DNA of 64,000 nt from Natrinema versiforme JCM 10478 (GTDB lineage: Archaea; Halobacteriota; Halobacteria; Halobacteriales; Natrialbaceae), in the NCBI RefSeq assembly GCF_000337195.1, contig NZ_AOID01000013.1:91011-155010 (forward strand), read 5' to 3'. Position numbers and translations under genes: made by a program. Positions 26,774-34,156 of the stretch are shown here, in pieces; the first letter of the stretch is position 1; each line of letters begins with the position of its first letter. The notes under the pieces were generated by a model. The model did no database searches and was not told the DNA's origin. It worked only from the letters and a program-made list of their open reading frames with translations.

Positions 26774-26816
26774 GTGGTAGTTCTCCCAACCCTTAGCCGC
26801 TGCTCCGAGCTACCAC
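26774..26816. repeat. Inverted repeat around the acyl-CoA dehydrogenase promoter
   Basis: GTGGTAG (26774-26780) and CTACCAC (26810-26816) are perfect 7-base arms 29 bases apart. The right arm ends four bases before the ATG at 26821, and a weak TATA-like CCCTTAGCC lies between them. It could be a two-half-site operator. The role is inferred. Confidence 0.35.
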
Positions 26817-26820
26817 CACT

Positions 26821-28062
26821 ATGCGATACAATGACAGCGACCGAGCGCGCGAGGTCGCCGATCGCGCCAACGCCTTGCTAGAAGAAGTCGTCCTGCCGGT
26901 CGAACGCGAGCGAGCCGGCGGAATGGCCGTCTCGAGCGGCACCATCGCGGAACTCCGCGAGGCCGCCCGCGAGTACGATGTCTACGCCCCGCAGATTCCC
27001 GAGGAGTACGGCGGGATGGGACTGTCCTTCCGGGAGTCGCTGCCGGCCTTCGAGGAGGCCGGCCGCAGCCTGCTCGGACAGGTCGCGATGCGCGTCGATG
27101 CCCCCGACGAGGGGAACATGCACCTCCTCGAGTTGGCCGGCGACGAGCTGCAAAAGGAGACCTACCTCGAGCCGCTGGTCGCGGGCGAGCTCAAGTCCGG
27201 CTTCTCGATGACCGAGCCGATGCAGGGCGCGGGGTCGGATCCGAAGATGATCCAAACCACCGGGGAGAAAGACGGCAACGAGTGGGTCATCGACGGCCAC
27301 AAGTGGTGGACAACACAGGGCGTCGAGGCCGATATCCTGATCGTGCTCGCCCGAACCGATCTCGAGGCCCACCCCTACGAGGGCTGTTCGCTCTTTCTCG
27401 TCCCGGCCGACGCCGACGGCGTCGAGGTCATCCGCGATGTCCCCCACATGGGCGGCGGTAATCGCGGCGCGTCTCACGCCGAAATTCGCTACGAGAACGT
27501 CCGCGTGCCCGACGAACACCTGCTCGGCGAACTGAACCAGGGCTTTACCCACGCCCAAGAGCGACTCGGCCCCGCCCGGCTGACTCACTGCATGCGCTAT
27601 TCGGGGATGGCCCAGCGCTCGCTCGACATCGCGAAGGCCTACGTGAGCGAACGCGAGGGGTTCGACTCCACCCTCTCGGACAAGCAATCGCTTCGCCACC
27701 GGATCGCCGACGCCGAAACGAAACTCCACATGGCCCGGACCGGCATCCGCGACGCCGCCGACCGGATCGCCGCCGGCGAGGAGGCCCGCGTCCCCGTCTC
27801 GATGTGTAAGGTCTACACCGCAAACGCCACGCAGGACGCGATCGACCTCGCGGTGCAGTGTTGCGGTGCCAACGGCATCGGGAAGGACCTCCCGCTCTCG
27901 GACTTCTACGAATCGGTCCGCCAGTTCCGCATCGTCGACGGTGCCGACGAGGTCCACCGGCGGGTCATCGCCCGCGCGGCCTTCGAGGACGTTCCCACAG
28001 AGGAACTCGAGCCGCTCACCCGCTTTGGCGACCCGAACCGAGACCGACGCGCCAACCACTGA
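26821..28062 (+). CDS. Acyl-CoA dehydrogenase family protein
   Basis: 413 residues. N-terminal helical domain with YAPQIPEEYGGMGLSFRE; beta domain with SGFSMTEPMQGAGSDPKMI and WVIDGHKWWTTQG, the FAD and substrate binding strands; C-terminal helices with RLGPARLTHCMRYSGMAQRS and VQCCGANGIGKDLPLSDFYE. The last motif resembles the FAD-binding Q-x-x-G-G region, here Q-CCGANG. The layout resembles the ACAD10/11-like or long-chain branch, where the catalytic base is not obvious in this reading. It oxidises an acyl-CoA at C2-C3 and passes electrons to ETF. It stands alone. Confidence 0.9.
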   Translation: MRYNDSDRAREVADRANALLEEVVLPVERERAGGMAVSSGTIAELREAAREYDVYAPQIPEEYGGMGLSFRESLPAFEEAGRSLLGQVAMRVDAPDEGNMHLLELAGDELQKETYLEPLVAGELKSGFSMTEPMQGAGSDPKMIQTTGEKDGNEWVIDGHKWWTTQGVEADILIVLARTDLEAHPYEGCSLFLVPADADGVEVIRDVPHMGGGNRGASHAEIRYENVRVPDEHLLGELNQGFTHAQERLGPARLTHCMRYSGMAQRSLDIAKAYVSEREGFDSTLSDKQSLRHRIADAETKLHMARTGIRDAADRIAAGEEARVPVSMCKVYTANATQDAIDLAVQCCGANGIGKDLPLSDFYESVRQFRIVDGADEVHRRVIARAAFEDVPTEELEPLTRFGDPNRDRRANH

Positions 28063-28267
28063 CGACGCGCTCGCTGTCGGTCGTTTCCGTGCTGGTTGTT
28101 GTCCGTGCCGGCTGTCTTCCGTTCGCATGGAACGATCGGCTAGAACGAGTGTGGAACGATCGGCGTTGCTCGAGATCACTCCGCTACCGCTTTGAGTCCT
28201 GTCGGTCGCTAGTCTTTCCGAGTTTCGTGTCGTATCTCGAATGTGGCCTTCTCGGCAACGACCCAGT

Positions 28268-28351
28268 GGGATTCGAACCACGGTCGCAGCGAAGCTGCTC
28301 CCTGCTTCGAATCCCGTGCCCGTTCGCTCGTCGCGTCCGCTCCTCGCAGAA
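28268..28351. repeat. T-arm-like repeats and hairpins beside tRNA-Arg
   Basis: GGGATTCGAA (28268-28277) and TTCGAATCCC (28306-28315) are a perfect 10-base inverted repeat. Inside it GCAGC/GCTGC (28286-28298) forms a small stem. GCCCGTTC (28318-28325) pairs with GAACGGGC (28349-28356), which reaches into the tRNA acceptor. Read on the minus strand, the segment contains CGTGGTTCGAATCCC, close to the tRNA T-arm CGTGGGTTCGAATCCC. It looks like a degenerate partial tRNA duplication of the kind left by tRNA-targeting integrases, or a structured trailer. Confidence 0.5.
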
Positions 28352-28424
28352 CGGGCGTGGCGGGATTCGAACCCACGATCAGAAGGTTAGGAACCTCCTG
28401 CCCTATCCGCTAGGCCACACGCCC
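28352..28424 (-). tRNA. tRNA-Arg (anticodon CCU)
   Basis: Reading the minus strand: acceptor GGGCGTG pairs with CACGCCC, D-arm GCCT/GGGC, anticodon stem GGAGG/CCTTC with loop TTCCTAA giving anticodon CCU, T-arm GTGGG TTCGAAT CCCGC, and discriminator G. The CCA is not encoded. All four stems close, with one G-T pair in the anticodon stem and one in the T-arm. It reads AGG codons. It starts only 15 bases after the tatA stop on the same strand, so a dicistronic precursor or a promoter inside the tatA end are both possible. Confidence 0.92.
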
Positions 28425-28439
28425 CGGCGCGAAAAGAAC

Positions 28440-28757
28440 TTAGTTGGTTTCCGTTTCGGGCTCCGTCTCGGTCTCCTCGTCGGTGGCGACGGGTTCCGTG
28501 TCGACGAAGTCCTCGTCTTCCTCGAGGTCGGAGTCGCTCGCGTCACCGTCGTACTCGCCGGTTTCGCGCATTTCCTCGAGTTCCGTTTCGACCTTCTCGC
28601 GCCCCTTCTGGAACTCACCCATCGCCTCACCAGTCGATCGTGCCAGCTTCGGAATCTTGTTGGCTCCGAAGAGCAAGACCGCGATGACAAGAATGATGGC
28701 GAGTTCCGGAGGCCCCATGCCGCCGGGAATGAACAGCGGTGCAATTTCGGCTACCAT
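28440..28757 (-). CDS. tatA: Sec-independent translocase subunit TatA
   Basis: 105 residues from ATG at 28757. A periplasm-side start MVAEIAPLFIPGGMGPPELA leads to one transmembrane helix (IILVIAVLLFGANKIPKLAR: the F-G-x-x-K-[IL]-P hinge is diagnostic). The amphipathic helix STGEAMGEFQKGREKVETEL and a very acidic tail follow. It forms the Tat pore with TatC for folded, twin-arginine proteins, the main haloarchaeal export route. Two predicted Tat lipoproteins are in this window. TATA at 28784-28790 sits about 30 bases upstream, supporting this start rather than 28784. Confidence 0.92.
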   Translation of the reverse strand: MVAEIAPLFIPGGMGPPELAIILVIAVLLFGANKIPKLARSTGEAMGEFQKGREKVETELEEMRETGEYDGDASDSDLEEDEDFVDTEPVATDEETETEPETETN

Positions 28758-28783
28758 CTCTATGCGTTGCTTACCCGCTGGCA

Positions 28784-28790
28784 ATTATAA
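28784..28790 (-). promoter_or_regulatory. TATA element for tatA
   Basis: ATTATAA (reads TTATAAT on the minus strand) lies about 30 bases before the tatA ATG. A CCAAAAAGG purine-rich stretch just upstream could be the TFB recognition part. Confidence 0.55.
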
Positions 28791-29059
28791 CCTTTTTGGA
28801 CCACTTAGGTAACCAAGAAGCCGCGACAGTCCGTTTGAAGAGACATTCGGATAACGGAGAGAGCCGGTCACCCTTCTCGGACATCGCATCGCAATCACCT
28901 CACGTCGTATTCGGCCCCTGCAGCAACCTTGAGGATCGAGTGGGCGAACTACAGGTTCGTATCCGATTCGACGCGGGTGGCTGATGCGTTATACGCGACA
29001 CCCGGGTAACTGGTCCGCGAACGAAACTGTCTTTCCGGCTTGCACACAATGGACCGACG
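28791..29059. other. Divergent intergenic region between tatA and the peroxiredoxin gene
   Basis: Apart from the tatA promoter, I see no coding frame with haloarchaeal character. GCGTTATACGC (about 28984-28994) is a short palindrome in the half nearest the peroxiredoxin gene and might be a control site. Confidence 0.3.
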
Positions 29060-29539
29060 ATGGTAACAACTGGAGACGCCGCACCCGACTTTACCGCACC
29101 GCTCGCAAACGGCGACATCGAGGAGTTCACGCTCTCCGAGCGCCTCGAGGACGAAGCACCGATCGTCCTCGCCTTTTTCCCCGGCGCGTTCACCGGTGTC
29201 TGTACCACCGAGATGTGTACGTTCCAGGACCGCCTGGCCGCGTTCAACGATCTCGACGCCACCGTCTACGGCGTCAGCCGCGACTCGCCGTTCACGCTCA
29301 ACGAGTTCCGCGAGCAGAACGGCCTCGAGTTCGGGCTCATCAGCGACTACAACAAGGAGATCATCGACGACTACGGGATTCCGATGGACTTCGCCGATCT
29401 GGGCGTCCACGGCGTCGCCAAGCGCTCCGTCTTCGTCATCGACGCCGATGGCGAGGTCGCCTACTCGTGGGTCAGCGACGACCCCGGCGTCGAACCCGAC
29501 TACGACGAGGTCGAGGCCGCAGTCGACGACCTCTCCTAA
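29060..29539 (+). CDS. Peroxiredoxin (AhpC/TSA family, Bcp/AhpE-like)
   Basis: 159 residues, thioredoxin fold. The peroxidatic Cys48 is in FPGAFTGVCTTEMC, with the conserved P-x-x-x-T-x-x-C; Cys53, five residues later, is a possible resolving Cys as in atypical 2-Cys types. GVSRDSPFTLNEFREQNGLE and VFVIDADGEVAYSWVSDDP complete the family core. It reduces hydrogen peroxide and alkyl hydroperoxides in the cytosol; the electron donor is unknown. It complements KatG further along. Confidence 0.9.
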   Translation: MVTTGDAAPDFTAPLANGDIEEFTLSERLEDEAPIVLAFFPGAFTGVCTTEMCTFQDRLAAFNDLDATVYGVSRDSPFTLNEFREQNGLEFGLISDYNKEIIDDYGIPMDFADLGVHGVAKRSVFVIDADGEVAYSWVSDDPGVEPDYDEVEAAVDDLS

Positions 29540-29570
29540 CGCTGCACGGACACCGCGACCGTCGCAGGGC

Positions 29571-29578
29571 TTTTTTAG
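29571..29578 (+). promoter_or_regulatory. TATA element for the HD-domain gene
   Basis: TTTTTTAG is centred 25 bases before the ATG at 29599, consistent with a leaderless transcript. The T-run may also end the peroxiredoxin transcript, whose stop is about 30 bases upstream. Confidence 0.5.
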
Positions 29579-29598
29579 TCCGCAACCGACCTACCGGT

Positions 29599-30414
29599 AT
29601 GAGCGACTCCGCTGTCGACGAGGATTCCCGTCGCGTCTATACTCCCGACGACGATCACAGCTTTCCCGACGAGAAACTAAATTCGGTCCTCGAGTTCATC
29701 GACACCGACGAGGAGATCGCGGCCTATCTCGAGGCCCAGAACATCAACGCCGTCGACCGGATGCGGTACAACGATCACGGCACTAAACACATCGAGATCG
29801 TCCGCAATCGGGCGTTGTGTCTCTACGACCTGCTCAAGGCGGGCGATGTCGATTTCAACGGCGCGCGCCAGCAGGGACTGGCCGAGGAGGACGAATCGGT
29901 CATCGTCGCGCTGGCGGCGACGCTCCACGACGTCGGCCACATCGTCCACCGCGACAGCCACGCCTACTACTCGATCCCGCTGGCCGCGGACATCCTCGAT
30001 CGGATCCTCCCCGAGTTCTACGGCGTCGGCGACGCAGTCCGGATGAAAGGCGAGGTCCTACACGCGATCCTCTGTCATCACACCGCCGAGACCCCGTTGA
30101 CCACCGAAGCCGGCGTCATCCGTGTCTCCGACGCCCTCGACATGGAACGCGGTCGCTCCCGGATCCCCTACGAGTCCGGCGGCCGTGGCATCAACACCCT
30201 CTCGAGTCAGGCCATCAGCCGCGTCTCGCTCCAGCGGGGCGACACCACGCCCGTCATGGTCGAGATCGAGATGACCAACGCCGCCGGCGTCTATCAGGTC
30301 GACAACCTGCTCAAGGCCAAACTCGAGGACTCCGGGCTCGAAGACCAGATCCGGATCGTCGCGCTCAACACGAACGAGAACCGCGAGCAGCTAGTCGAGC
30401 GGATCGAGCTCTAA
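29599..30414 (+). CDS. HD-domain metal-dependent phosphohydrolase
   Basis: 271 residues from ATG at 29599. The HD core includes NDHGTKHIEIVRNRAL (first His ligand), ATLHDVGHIVHRDSHAYYSI (the HD pair near residue 112), LHAILCHHTAETP and IRVSDALDMERGR (last Asp). These are the H...HD...H...D metal ligands of the superfamily. The C-terminal part (PVMVEIEMTNAAGVYQVDNL) is a separate alpha/beta extension. The substrate is probably a nucleotide or phosphoester, undetermined. Its stop is seven bases before the structured element at 30422. Confidence 0.88.
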   Translation: MSDSAVDEDSRRVYTPDDDHSFPDEKLNSVLEFIDTDEEIAAYLEAQNINAVDRMRYNDHGTKHIEIVRNRALCLYDLLKAGDVDFNGARQQGLAEEDESVIVALAATLHDVGHIVHRDSHAYYSIPLAADILDRILPEFYGVGDAVRMKGEVLHAILCHHTAETPLTTEAGVIRVSDALDMERGRSRIPYESGGRGINTLSSQAISRVSLQRGDTTPVMVEIEMTNAAGVYQVDNLLKAKLEDSGLEDQIRIVALNTNENREQLVERIEL

Positions 30415-30421
30415 GACCCAC

Positions 30422-30645
30422 CTTTTGCCCTGCGGTCTACCGCGCTGGTGACTTCGTCACACAGCGCGGCGTCCCTCGGCAAAAGCTGGACCAAAAGCAC
30501 TCCTCCCTCCGTTCGCTCGCGGTGCTCGCTTCACATCAGTCGTCGGCCCGCGAGCGCCTTCGGCGCTCGCGGCGGGTTTCGGGTACCTGCCTGCCCTTCC
30601 CCGAGTCACGAGTTCCTCGCAATGCTCGGAACTCGCTCCCGGCCA
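30422..30645 (+). repeat. Multi-hairpin repeat element, copy A, after the HD gene stop
   Basis: Hairpin 1: CTTTTGCC (30422-30429) pairs with GGCAAAAG (30478-30485), enclosing CCGCGCTG/CAGCGCGG and GTGAC/GTCAC (30440-30469). A fixed block AAAAGCACTCCTCC is at 30493-30506, then CAGTCGTCGGCCCGC from 30537. Hairpin 2: CCGCGAGCGCC (30548-30558) with GGCGCTCGCGG (30562-30572), whose tip can form a C(TTCG)G tetraloop. Hairpin 3: CGAGTTCC (30609-30616) with GGAACTCG (30628-30635). The same block order recurs, inverted, at 45686-45949 with different but compensating stem sequences. Not coding. I do not know this family. Confidence 0.7.
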
Positions 30646-30666
30646 TTCAGGTCAGTCGATATCTAC

Positions 30667-30891
30667 TTAGGCGAGTTCGTACCGTCCATCCTGCCGTTCG
30701 AGGTAGCCCCGGTCCCGAAGCGTTCCGGTGATCGAGAGGATCGTCCCCTTCGTGACCGCGAGGTCGTCACAGAGGTCGTCAGCGCTCGCGCCGTCGCTGG
30801 CGGCCAGATACAGGTAGACCAGCTTCGCACGCGCGGAATCGAGATCGGTTGGGATCGACACGTCGAGGTCCGTCGTCGCTGTTTGGTTCAT
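30667..30891 (-). CDS. Small winged-helix DNA-binding protein
   Basis: 74 residues. After a disordered start, SARAKLVYLYLAASDGASAD and DLCDDLAVTKGTILSITGTL form helices 1-3 of a winged helix-turn-helix, and RDRGYLERQDGRYELA is the wing. The size fits the MarR/TrmB-like mini-regulators common in haloarchaea. Target and ligand are unknown. A TATA-like element at 30915-30923 lies 28 bases from the ATG. Confidence 0.85.
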   Translation of the reverse strand: MNQTATTDLDVSIPTDLDSARAKLVYLYLAASDGASADDLCDDLAVTKGTILSITGTLRDRGYLERQDGRYELA

Positions 30892-30914
30892 ACACGACCC
30901 TGTGTGTTTCGACG

Positions 30915-30923
30915 ATAATAAAC
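30915..30923 (-). promoter_or_regulatory. TATA element for the winged-helix gene
   Basis: ATAATAAAC (minus strand GTTTATTAT) is centred 28 bases before the start, predicting a leaderless mRNA. Confidence 0.5.
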
Positions 30924-31158
30924 GTCATCTACAACGATTGTCGAAATTACGGTGGCGAGACGGCTGCTGCTACTGTCGATACGAGATGCGTCGATCGTCG
31001 AATACCCGCCGAAGTGACGAGCCAGTCGCTCGAGTCGCTGATTTCGGCGATAGTCGATCGTCGTACCACTGACTCGTGATACCGCGTCACAGAGTTCCTG
31101 CAGCCGGGAATTCGGGCGGACAGCTTTTGTGGCCTCCCTCGCGAGTACTACCAAACCG

Positions 31159-31353
31159 ATGTCGATGCAACTCACTCTCCTCGCACTGTTGACCGGACTG
31201 CTGACCGGCGTCCTGTTCGGGTCTCTCAACGTTCCGATCCCCGCCCCGCCGGAGCTCCCCGGAATGATGGGCATCATCGGCATCTACGTCGGCTACCGGC
31301 TGATCGAGCACCTCGACATCGGCGTCAATCTCCTCGAGATACTCGGCGTGTAA
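31159..31353 (+). CDS. XapX-domain small membrane protein
   Basis: 64 residues from ATG at 31159, with a second ATG six bases later. Two hydrophobic segments, LTLLALLTGLLTGVLFGSLN and GMMGIIGIYVGYRLIEHL, flank VPIPAPPELPG. The P-[IV]-P-A-P-P motif between two short helices is the XapX signature. Bacterial members lie next to xanthosine or other transport genes; the function is unknown. The gene is short and isolated. Confidence 0.8.
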   Translation: MSMQLTLLALLTGLLTGVLFGSLNVPIPAPPELPGMMGIIGIYVGYRLIEHLDIGVNLLEILGV

Positions 31354-31410
31354 CGGAAGCTGAGGCTCACGTGTGATATCGTGCGACTCGTCAACCGAAC
31401 GATCCGACTG

Positions 31411-31434
31411 ATAAAAAATCCGCTGCGACTGCGG
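31411..31434 (-). terminator. Hairpin and T-run after sdhA
   Basis: On the minus strand, CCGC and GCGG (31431-31434 and 31420-31423) can pair over a 7-base loop, followed by ATTTTTTAT. It begins eight bases after the sdhA stop and could end the sdhCDBA transcript. Confidence 0.5.
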
Positions 31435-31441
31435 TCTGCGA

Positions 31442-33280
31442 TCAGTAGCTGCGTTCTTTCGGCTCGTAGGTCTTGTTCTGGCCCTCGAGGATGACCGGGC
31501 GGTAGAAGATCGAGGGCTCGCCGTCGTCCCACGAGATGAGCGTGTGCTTGAGCCAGTTCTCGTCGTCGCGGATCTGGTTCTCCTGTCGCCAGTGAGCGCC
31601 GCGGAACTCGTTGCGCACGAGCGCGCCAAGTGCGATCGTCTCGGCGACATCGATCAGGTTCCGCGTCTCGATCGTCTGCTGGAGGTCCGTGTTGAACGTC
31701 TTCGACGGGTCGTCGACGTAGACGTCCTGGTACTCCTGTCGACACTCGCGGATGATCTCGAGCGCTTTCTTGACCCCCTCCTCGGTCCGGAAGACGTTGA
31801 CGTAGTCGGTCATCGCCTTCTGGAGTTTGGCGCGGATCTCGGCGTGCTGGACGCCGTCTTCCTTGTCCATCAGAGTGTCGACGCGCTCGCGGGCGGTCTC
31901 GACCTTTCGCTCGAGGATGCCCTCGGCGTCGGCGGTGACGCCGCCGTCCGCGGCGACGCCGCCGGACGTGTCGAGTCCCGCGTCGCCGGGCTGGACGGGG
32001 AGTTCGGTCTCGGTTTCGTCCTCGACGTCGTCGCCGTAGCCGGTCCGGATCTCGGGCTCGCCGAGGTCGTCGCCGGCGGCGTGGCGGCCGGCGCGCTTGC
32101 CGAAGACGATCAGTTCCGGCAGGGCGTTCCCGCCCAGCCGGTTGCCGCCGTGGACGGAGACGCAGGCACACTCGCCGGCGGCGTAGAGGCCATTGACGCA
32201 GGTCTGGCCGTTCTCGTCGACCTCGATGCCGCCCATCGCGTAGTGTTGGCCGGGCTTGACCGGCATCGGCTCGACGAGGCCGTCGACGCCCTCGAAGTCC
32301 TCCGCGAGGTGGAGGATGTTCTCGAGGCGGTCCATGATGCGCTCTTCGCCGAGGTGGCGCATGTCGAGGTGGACGTACTCGTCGTCGACGCCTCGGCCCT
32401 CGTTGACCTCGGTAAGTTCGGCGCGGGCAACGACATCCCGCGAGGCGAGCTCGCCGGAGTTGTTCGCATAGCCGTGCTCGAACATGAACCGCTCGCCCTC
32501 GTTGTTGTAGAGGATACCGCCTTCGCCGCGGACACCCTCGGAAATGAGGACACCCGTCGACGGCAGCGACGTCGGGTGGAACTGAATGAACTCCATGTCC
32601 TCGAGCGGCGCGCCCGCACGATATGCCATCGCGTGGCCGTCACCGGTACAGGAGACGGCGTTAGTGGTGTGATCGAAGGCCTGCCCGGGGCCGCCGGTCG
32701 CGAGGACGACGCCCTGATCGGCCTTGAAGCCTTCAATAGTGCCGGACTGGACGTCGTAGGCGACGACGCCGTGGCACTCGCGGTCGTTCGGGTCCGATTC
32801 GTTGGTGGTCGCCAGATCCATCACGTACCACTCGTCGTAGACCTGAATGCCTCGTTTGACGACCTGCTCGTACATCGTGTGCAGCAGGTGGTGACCCGTC
32901 TCGGCTCCGGCGTAGGTGGTCCGCGGGTACGAGAGTCCGCCGAACGGACGCTGGGAGACCCGGCCGTCCTCCTCGCGGGAGAACGGCATCCCCCAGTGCT
33001 CTAAGTTGATGGTCTCCTCGGGGGCGTCCTGTGCGAGGGTCTCGACCGCCGGCGCGTCGCCGAGGTAGTCCGACCCCTTCATCGTGTCGTAGGCATGGAG
33101 TTCCCAGTCGTCGCCCTCCTGGAGGGCGGCGTTGATACCGCCTTCCGCCGCGCCGGTGTGGCTGCGGACGGGGTGGAGTTTCGAGACCATCGCCACGTCG
33201 GCTCCCGCTTCGTGCGCTGCGATCGCGGCTCGGAGGCCGGCACCGCCCGCGCCGACCACGATAACGTCGTGTTCGTACAT
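31442..33280 (-). CDS. sdhA: Succinate dehydrogenase flavoprotein subunit
   Basis: 612 residues from ATG at 33280 (MYEHDVIVVGAGGAGLRAAI). The FAD dinucleotide fold GAGGAG is at 10-15, the flavin-linking histidine region in SHTGAAEGGINA, the substrate loop in QFHPTSLPSTGVLISEGVRGE, and active-site motifs include NRLGGNALPELIVFG. The C-terminal helical domain has RNEFRGAHWR. It oxidises succinate to fumarate in the TCA cycle and respiratory complex II. A longer open frame to 33394 lies across the sdhB 3' region and is not needed. It is last in the sdhCDBA order, three bases after sdhB. Confidence 0.96.
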   Translation of the reverse strand: MYEHDVIVVGAGGAGLRAAIAAHEAGADVAMVSKLHPVRSHTGAAEGGINAALQEGDDWELHAYDTMKGSDYLGDAPAVETLAQDAPEETINLEHWGMPFSREEDGRVSQRPFGGLSYPRTTYAGAETGHHLLHTMYEQVVKRGIQVYDEWYVMDLATTNESDPNDRECHGVVAYDVQSGTIEGFKADQGVVLATGGPGQAFDHTTNAVSCTGDGHAMAYRAGAPLEDMEFIQFHPTSLPSTGVLISEGVRGEGGILYNNEGERFMFEHGYANNSGELASRDVVARAELTEVNEGRGVDDEYVHLDMRHLGEERIMDRLENILHLAEDFEGVDGLVEPMPVKPGQHYAMGGIEVDENGQTCVNGLYAAGECACVSVHGGNRLGGNALPELIVFGKRAGRHAAGDDLGEPEIRTGYGDDVEDETETELPVQPGDAGLDTSGGVAADGGVTADAEGILERKVETARERVDTLMDKEDGVQHAEIRAKLQKAMTDYVNVFRTEEGVKKALEIIRECRQEYQDVYVDDPSKTFNTDLQQTIETRNLIDVAETIALGALVRNEFRGAHWRQENQIRDDENWLKHTLISWDDGEPSIFYRPVILEGQNKTYEPKERSY

Positions 33281-33282
33281 GA

Positions 33283-34155
33283 TTACCAGAATTTCAGGTT
33301 TTTCTTGACTGCTTCCCGCTTGAGCTCCTGAATGTGCTCGGTGAGCGGAATGTCCTTCGGACACACCTCGGTACAGGAGAACTGGGTCTGGCACCGCCAG
33401 ACGCCGTGTTCCTGCTCGAGAATGCGGAGTCGGTGCTCTTTGATCTCCTCGCCCTCGCGGTCGTCCATGGCGAACTTGTAGGCCTTGTTGATCGCTGCCG
33501 GGCCCAGATACTCGTTGTCGCCGGCCGCGATGTTACAACTAGACATACAGGCGCCACACCAGATACACCGCGAGGACATCTTGATCTTCTCGCGGTTTTC
33601 CGGGCTCTGGCGCTGTTCGTCGAGGTCGTCGACCGGGGGCGTGTCCTCGTCTTGGAAGTACGGCTCGACCGTGTGCATCTGGTCGTAGAAGTGGTCCATG
33701 TCGACGACCAGATCCTTGACGACCTCCTGATGAGGTAGGGGCTCGATGCGAACCGGCTGCTCGAGGTCCGAGATCTGTGTCTTACAGCCCAGTCGCTGCT
33801 TGCCGTTGACGAAGAAGGCGTCGGAGCCACAGACGGCCTGTCGACAGGAGTGTCGGAAGGTAAGCGACGAGTCGTACTCGTCGCGGGCGTACATGACCGA
33901 GTCGAGGACGGTCATCCCCTTCTCGAAGGGGACGTGGAAGTCGTCGAAGCGGGGTTCTTGCTTGCCCTCGACTTCGGGGTCGTACCGGAACACCTTGAGG
34001 TGGACCGTCTCCCCCTCGAGTTCGGCCTTCTTTTCGGCGTGGTCGTCGACCATGCCACCGCCTTTCTGCTCTTCGGCGGCCGGCGACTCCGCGCCTTTCA
34101 TCTCCGGATCTTCTGGTGCTTCCTGCGTTTCGGGTTCGGCTTGTTGTGTACTCAT
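33283..34155 (-). CDS. sdhB: Succinate dehydrogenase iron-sulfur subunit
   Basis: 290 residues. A roughly 50-residue acidic N-terminal extension (MSTQQAEPETQEAP...) precedes the 2Fe-2S domain with HSCRQAVCGSDAFFVNGKQR and the fourth Cys just after it. The C-terminal domain has the 4Fe-4S ligands CIWCGACMSSCN and the 3Fe-4S ligands in CQTQFSCTEVCPKDI. It passes electrons from FAD to the membrane quinone site. It starts two bases after sdhD. The N-terminal extension is longer than in most bacterial SdhB and is halophile-like in composition. Confidence 0.95.
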   Translation of the reverse strand: MSTQQAEPETQEAPEDPEMKGAESPAAEEQKGGGMVDDHAEKKAELEGETVHLKVFRYDPEVEGKQEPRFDDFHVPFEKGMTVLDSVMYARDEYDSSLTFRHSCRQAVCGSDAFFVNGKQRLGCKTQISDLEQPVRIEPLPHQEVVKDLVVDMDHFYDQMHTVEPYFQDEDTPPVDDLDEQRQSPENREKIKMSSRCIWCGACMSSCNIAAGDNEYLGPAAINKAYKFAMDDREGEEIKEHRLRILEQEHGVWRCQTQFSCTEVCPKDIPLTEHIQELKREAVKKNLKFW

Positions 34156-34156
34156 A

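Noticed and set aside
28984..29598. Extended N-terminus joined to the HD protein
   Set aside because: It is an out-of-frame shadow of the peroxiredoxin gene; the HD protein begins at 29599 with its own TATA.
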